A DNA stretch of 64,000 nucleotides from Galbula dea (taxonomy: Eukaryota; Chordata; Aves; Piciformes; Galbulidae). The notes beneath the pieces are model-generated. The model made no database searches and was not told where the DNA came from. It worked only from the letters and a program-made list of their open reading frames with translations. Below, one piece after another: positions 58,960 to 64,000 of this stretch (positions are counted from its first letter, which is position 1; every line of letters starts with the position of its first letter). A program made the position numbers and the translations under genes. The stretch lies in the NCBI GenBank assembly GCA_013399015.1, contig VWZX01000031.1:248001-312000 (forward strand). Reading direction: 5' to 3'.

Positions 58960-59430
58960 GTAGAATCATAGAGTCATTTAGGCTGGGAAAGACCTCTAGG
59001 ATCATCAAAGTCCAGCTGTCAAACCAGCACCATCATGTCACTAAATAATGTCAGGAAATGCCATGTCTACACAGATATTTGAACCCCTCCAGGGATGGTG
59101 ACTCCACCACTGCCCTGGGTAGCCTGGGCCAGGCCTTCACAACCCTTTCCATGAAAACTCTTTTCCTCATGTCCAACCTAAACCTCCCCTAGCACAACTT
59201 GAGGCTGTTTCCTCTTGTCCTATCACTTGTTCCTTGGGAGAAGAGACCAACCTCCACCTGGCTCCAACCTCCTGACAGGAAGCTCCAGAGAGTGAGAAGG
59301 TCTCCCCTGAGCCTCATTTTCTCCAGGCTAACCAAGCCCAGTTCCCTCAGCTGCTCCTCACAACCCTTGTGCTCTAGACCCTTCCCCACATTCCTTGCCC
59401 TCCTTTGGACACAGAGTAGATCCACACCAG
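58960..59430 (-). mobile_element. CR1 retrotransposon, second subfamily
   Basis: TAGAATCATAGAGTCATTTA, GACCTCTAGGATCATCAAAG, ACTGCCCTGGGTAGCCTGGG and CTCAGCTGCTCCTCACAACC. Confidence 0.94.
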
Positions 59431-60254
59431 CCCCAGAAAGCAGGGTGGGGTTTGAAGTGACAAGAAGTGTGATTTAAGAATGAAAAGAACCAGCCACAAG
59501 GAGCTGGTCTCCCCTTTAGGAGGGGAATGCACACCCAGCAGCCTGAGCTCGCTGCTGCTCCTCAAACCAAACAAGCTACAGAAGCTCTCAAGAAGTGAAC
59601 TACAACTCCACATCAAGAACTTTCCATTACCTTATTTCTAAGCAAGGGAGATGCTTAAAAAAAAAACCAACCTATTTTACTGGGTGGTGTCCCCTCTTTG
59701 CAGCCAGGGAAGGAGGAGAGGAGAGGACCTGCCCCTGCTCTGCACCTTTGGGTTTCACTAGGTTTGCTCTGAGGCACATTTGCCTTCAGCATCCACCTTG
59801 CTCAGGACACACATCATTGCCATAGGGATTTGCCCCTTCCCAGGCATTTTACCTGCTGGAGATCCAACTGCAAGCCTGTTTGTTTTATTTAACCATGCTG
59901 CTGCTCTTAAGCTACCATCCAATTACTGCTCCCAATTACTCAGCACTCAAGAGCTGACTTTAATTACAGAGTTCCCTGCGTGTGAGGTTGCTGCTGGCTG
60001 TGCTGCATGGAGCTGGAAACACTGCTTCAAACCCCCCCCTAGCAGCCAGGACCAGCCTCTCCTCTGGGAAAAGAAACACAGATTCCCAGTTTTGGTGGGG
60101 GATTAACTGCACTGAGCAAGAAGAGCAGGTTTGGTGAAACAGCAGAGCAGCAGCAGATCAGCAGAGCCTCAGTGCCCAGGTCTCAGCACAGACATGGACC
60201 TGGTGGAGTAGAGCCAGAGGACGCCACAACAACGATCTGAGGGCTGAAACCTCT

Positions 60255-60508
60255 CTGCTGTGAGGCCAGGCTGAGAGTTGGGGTTGTTCAGCCTGGAGAG
60301 GAGAAGGCTCCAGGGAGACCTTACTACAGCTTTGCAGGACTTCAAGGGCCTCCAAAAAAAGATGGAGACAGACTTTTTAGCAGGAGCTGTTGGGACAGGC
60401 CAAGGGCTGATGGCTTGAAACTAAAAGAGGAGATTTAGACTAGAGAGAAGGAAGAAAATTTTCCCACTGAGGGTGGTGAGAGCCTGTCCCAGGTTGCCCA
60501 GAGAGGTG
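60255..60508 (+). mobile_element. CR1 retrotransposon lacking its 3' end
   Basis: GGGGTTGTTCAGCCTGGAGA, AGGAGCTGTTGGGACAGGCC and GCCTGTCCCAGGTTGCCCAG, then abrupt non-CR1 sequence (TTAGCTGAATGTGCC) without the usual ~150-bp end. Confidence 0.92.
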
Positions 60509-63019
60509 TTAGCTGAATGTGCCTTTCTAATCCACAAGGTATTGACTATTACAAGCAGCAATTAAATCAATTAGTGGTCACCCAGAGAGCTGCTAGTTGA
60601 CAAAAGGACTTCATTTTAGCAGCAAAGACAACTTCCAGCATGGTTTCAAACAGGAAGATGCTACACAAACACAACCATGCTTGTGCTGTGAGGAGTTAGG
60701 CAATGGCTGCCTAGGCTTTCCCTGCAGGTGGCATAAACCAAACACTCTTGTTTAATAAATGAGATAGCTGCATCTCTGATCTCACATCAAACACACAAAG
60801 CCCCACTGAAGGGGATTCAACCAAAAAGACACTACCTACTAAAATGCAAGTGCCACATCCATTTGTCCTCCAGTAGATGTGGATCACATCTATGCCCACT
60901 GCAATCCCACAAAGCCCCAGTGGGCCATAGTGGGGACTACACTGGCTCCTTACACAACAAACTATCAACTTCAACAGCAAATACCTGCACTGCTCCAAGC
61001 TGATTTTTTTCTCCTATTTGCATTTTCAAACAATTCTAATTCACTGCTTGGAGCAGCAAAGGCAGAGTTCTCTTTAGAAGAGAGTAACAAATTTCAAGCC
61101 TTCTTTCCCAAAGCACCCTTAAAAGAGCTGAGAGTTGCCAGTAACAAGAGGAGGTCTGGATCTCTCTGTGTCTTGGAGGCAAAACTTGTGCAAAGCCTGG
61201 GGATATCTCTCAGGTTGTTTCCAAGAAACCTGCCCCATCCTGAGCTCTACTGACTCATCCCCCAACATCTCTGACTCGCAGCACCCGAACTGGCTGCACC
61301 CATGAAACACCCTGTGACTAGGCAAAACCCAGGCAATGGGTGGGAAAACAATGCCAGGAGATTAACTCAGAAGAGCAGACAAAAACTGCATGTTCTGGTT
61401 GCTGTCTCCTCTGGAGAGGAGGAACCAAGTGACTGCTGGGCTTGGCTTATGGAGGACTGCTGAGATGATGCTGGACTTCATGGGGGGCAGTTGGCTGCAC
61501 TTCTGCACTGTGTTCATAAATTGCTCCATTCACAAAGCTCTGCTGATGTTTTCTAGCTGCAGGAACACAGAGAGGGCTGTGCTCTTCACTTGGGTGTTTG
61601 GCTTTTGTTTTAAAGAGATGTCTGAAAATATTTTCTCAGGGAGTGTTTCTGCTGAAGCAGATCAGGGTATTCAGCACAGGGATAAATAAGCAGACTCTTG
61701 AAGTATATACAGGAACAACTTGCCTATAACCTTGTCCTGCAGAAGCTGCAACTGCAGCCTGTGTCCTCTCCATCACCAGCTAGCTTATGATAAAGTTTAT
61801 TACAACAGGTGTTTTTGGGACTAAACCAAATGTTCCTCAGCTATGCCAAGATGTTTTTCTAGTGATAGAGCTGAAGTGTCACAATTACTCAAACTTTAGT
61901 TTCACTATAACTAATCACTAGTTGTTTTTTTGCCAGTCAGGAGTTTCAGAAGGTTGAACTCTTTCCAACTGACAGTTCTGCACTTGATTTTACACTTAAT
62001 GCATCAAAAGGGCTCAATTCTTTATTTCTTTTACAATTCTGTTCTCAACCTAAAAGCCCCAGGCAGGAGGTGCTATGGGGCACAGCAAAACCAGGGCTGG
62101 GAGCTGTTTGCATCCATTCCTACTATGTGAGCTATTTACAACTGTTTGCCATGAGAAATAGTTAATGTGCAACCACTTCCACCAGCAGCACCAGCCCAGA
62201 AGACAAAGCTAAGCCTGTAGCCAGGTTCACACCTTGTCAAGGCAGCACTGATGAGCTCTGTGCAAACCTTCAGACTCACTGAGCCCATCTGTGACTGATC
62301 TCCAGGCACAGGGTGCTCAGCAGTCTCCCTGCACTGTGTTTACAATGAACCTAACCCCAAGCCCACTGTATTTGCATTCCTAAATCACCTGCAGTTCCTG
62401 CAATCAGCACCACACGGATCACAGCCAGTCTGCACAGCCCCACCAGTGCAACACCTCATGACAGAGCCTCCAGTTCCATTCCAGAAAGCAAGCAAGCAGC
62501 AAGAAAAGCATCACAGTGGAACAGCAAATCTCCCTGTAATTGCAAACCTCCTTGCCTTGCTGAAGCCATCTCTCATGTTCATTATCTAGCCCTGTTCCTG
62601 CCTCTGGAGGCACACAGGCTCATAACACTAATGGATTCAGCTTCCCAGAGCTCTCCTCCTCTATTCATCATGAGGTGGGAAGTCCTTCTTTAATAAAGTA
62701 CACCTTTACAAAAGAAGTCTTGTCATTTGTCATCATCAGGTCAGATCAAGAGAGTCAAGCCTCAGTTTTAAATAAGCCAAGAGCAGCAGCTGCAAAGTAT
62801 AAAGCCAGTAACACTGCCCAAGCCACTGCTGGGTTCCTCAGCAGCATCCCAGATGCTGTTCAACATTTGCGGGTGGGGATCAAGTGAACCTGAGTGCCAC
62901 TGAGAAGGAGTATCTTCTGCATCCCCAAAACTGAAGGTATGAGAACCACCAGCTTCTCAAAGCATCTCACTTCAGAAGCAAAACAAAATAGGGAAAAAAA
63001 ACCCACCTTGCTCCAGCAT

Positions 63020-63213
63020 GCAAGCATGGTGGAGGTGGGAAGGGACCTGTGGGGATCATCCACCCCAACCCCCCTGCTCCAGCAGGGTCACCCACAGCAG
63101 CTTGCCCAGGATCATCTCCAGATGCCTGTGGAATCTCTCCACATAAGGAGACTCTACAGCCTCTCTGGGCAGCCTGGGCCAGGGCTCTGCACCCTCACAC
63201 CAAACAAGTTTTC
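63020..63213 (-). mobile_element. CR1 retrotransposon, palindrome-ended subfamily, short
   Basis: GGGAAGGGACCTGTGGGGAT, CAGGGTCACCCACAGCAGCT and CTCTGCACCCTCACACCAAA. The terminus around CATGCAAGCATGG is degraded. Confidence 0.9.
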
Positions 63214-64000
63214 CCTTTAAAGGTCATTCCTTGAGATGAACACATTCAGGCACTGCTAGTCCCTTGGGTTCTCATTACCTTTCTAACAAGGGGCTGAAGC
63301 ATCCAAACCACACTGCAGAGAGGGGCAGGGATGGGCACAACACTGCTCTGACCTCATGGGCCAACTCCAGGTTTTTTCCACCATTTCCTGGGGGAGGGAA
63401 GGGAAGGGAAGCCCAGAGCCAGGAGGGAGGAAACAAACCAGATACTGCCTCCCATAAACACAGGAAGTGTTTTCTGAAGACAGCATCTAGTAGACAGGAG
63501 GGAAGTAACAGAAGGAGCAGTTACAACAACAACAGCGAAATAAACCTCAAGGAGAAGTCTACAGAAACTATTTCCTCTACCCAACCCCACTGGAACCAGT
63601 ATCAGATGCTGCTGAAGTCAGAGGGGCTGAGCACGTGGCCGTGTCCCCACGCTATCAGCAGCACACCCTTCCCCTCTTGAGGCAATCGCCCTTGCTGCTC
63701 CTCCTGCCTTCAGCAGAGATAAACCTCCTTCTCCAGGCTCCATCCTGGGCCTGGCCTAGACAATATGGGGGGTTTTATTCTCTTTTTTTTTTTTTTCCAG
63801 CAGCTCCTGAATAATGAAGTCAGTCAGCTCATCTGGGTAATTAACTCAGCAAACCCATGCATCTGCAAGAGCTCCTTCCCATGGTGCCTGAATGCCTCAG
63901 GAGGCCTGGCTGCACAGGAGAATCAAGGGAAAAACCACATCTAGTTAGCCTGTGGCTTTCCCTCCCAAAGCTGTTTCTCTTCCTTTCTGCTCCCCCTCTC

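Larger units (their letters stand above)
45256..64000. other. Upstream region: probable 5' intron of EPB41
   Basis: 18.7 kb without any exon I can identify on either strand. About ten CR1 pieces, annotated separately, and a short minisatellite at 53.3 kb are the only recognisable features. In between (46010-47000, 47490-49110, 50550-52190, 52440-56200, 56490-58960, 59430-60250, 60510-63020, 63215-64000) there is unique sequence with short A/T runs such as poly-T at 54470-54495 and 63782-63798. No CpG island or promoter is visible, so the alternative first exons should lie further right. Confidence 0.75.

Noticed and set aside
45256..64000. Alternative EPB41 first exon or promoter
   Set aside because: No CpG-rich block, no GT-bounded candidate with support; in mammals these exons are far upstream, so absence here is expected.

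Overview
The window comes from a bird genome and holds most of one gene, EPB41 (erythrocyte membrane protein band 4.1, 4.1R), on the minus strand. Two things point to a bird. The repeats are almost all CR1 non-LTR retrotransposons (about 26 recognisable copies or fragments, roughly an eighth of the sequence), with no mammalian SINEs. The conceptual protein matches vertebrate 4.1R almost exon by exon. This CR1 load is high for a bird. A lineage with a CR1 expansion, such as woodpeckers and their relatives, would fit, but that is inference.

Layout, in transcription order (right to left). Positions 45256-64000 hold no recognisable exon and are read as intron upstream of the first coding exon. 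The alternative first exons and promoters must lie further right. The AUG-1 exon (44790-45255) encodes the N-terminal headpiece. Exon 4 (41537-41767) carries the internal AUG-2. Exons 5 to 11 (38934 down to 29128) encode the FERM domain and exon 12 (28253-28425) the FERM-adjacent segment. Then come three homologous acidic cassette exons (26416-26532, 24987-25112, 23888-23986), exon 13 (22193-22398), and small cassettes 14, 15 and 16 (20396-20452, 20226-20270, 19411-19473). Exon 17 (16360-16539) completes the spectrin-actin-binding domain. A large acidic exon (3400-3867) follows, then the first two exons of the C-terminal domain (2085-2213 and 382-483). The last two coding exons and the stop codon lie beyond position 1.

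Every exon call rests on open frame, canonical flanks (one GC-AG exception) and phase continuity. Joined together, all exons make exactly 1080 codons. Leaving out the three acidic cassettes and the large acidic exon gives 810, which fits the usual 4.1R length of about 864 once the missing C-terminus is added.

The most interesting items are the tandem triplication of acidic cassette exons, a retained RBFOX-type switch (three TGCATG motifs) after exon 16, a GC-AG intron inside the FERM region, a G-rich 142-bp higher-order minisatellite just after alternative exon 5, and an unassigned candidate exon near 13.1 kb. No bacterial, phage or CRISPR-like system is present.
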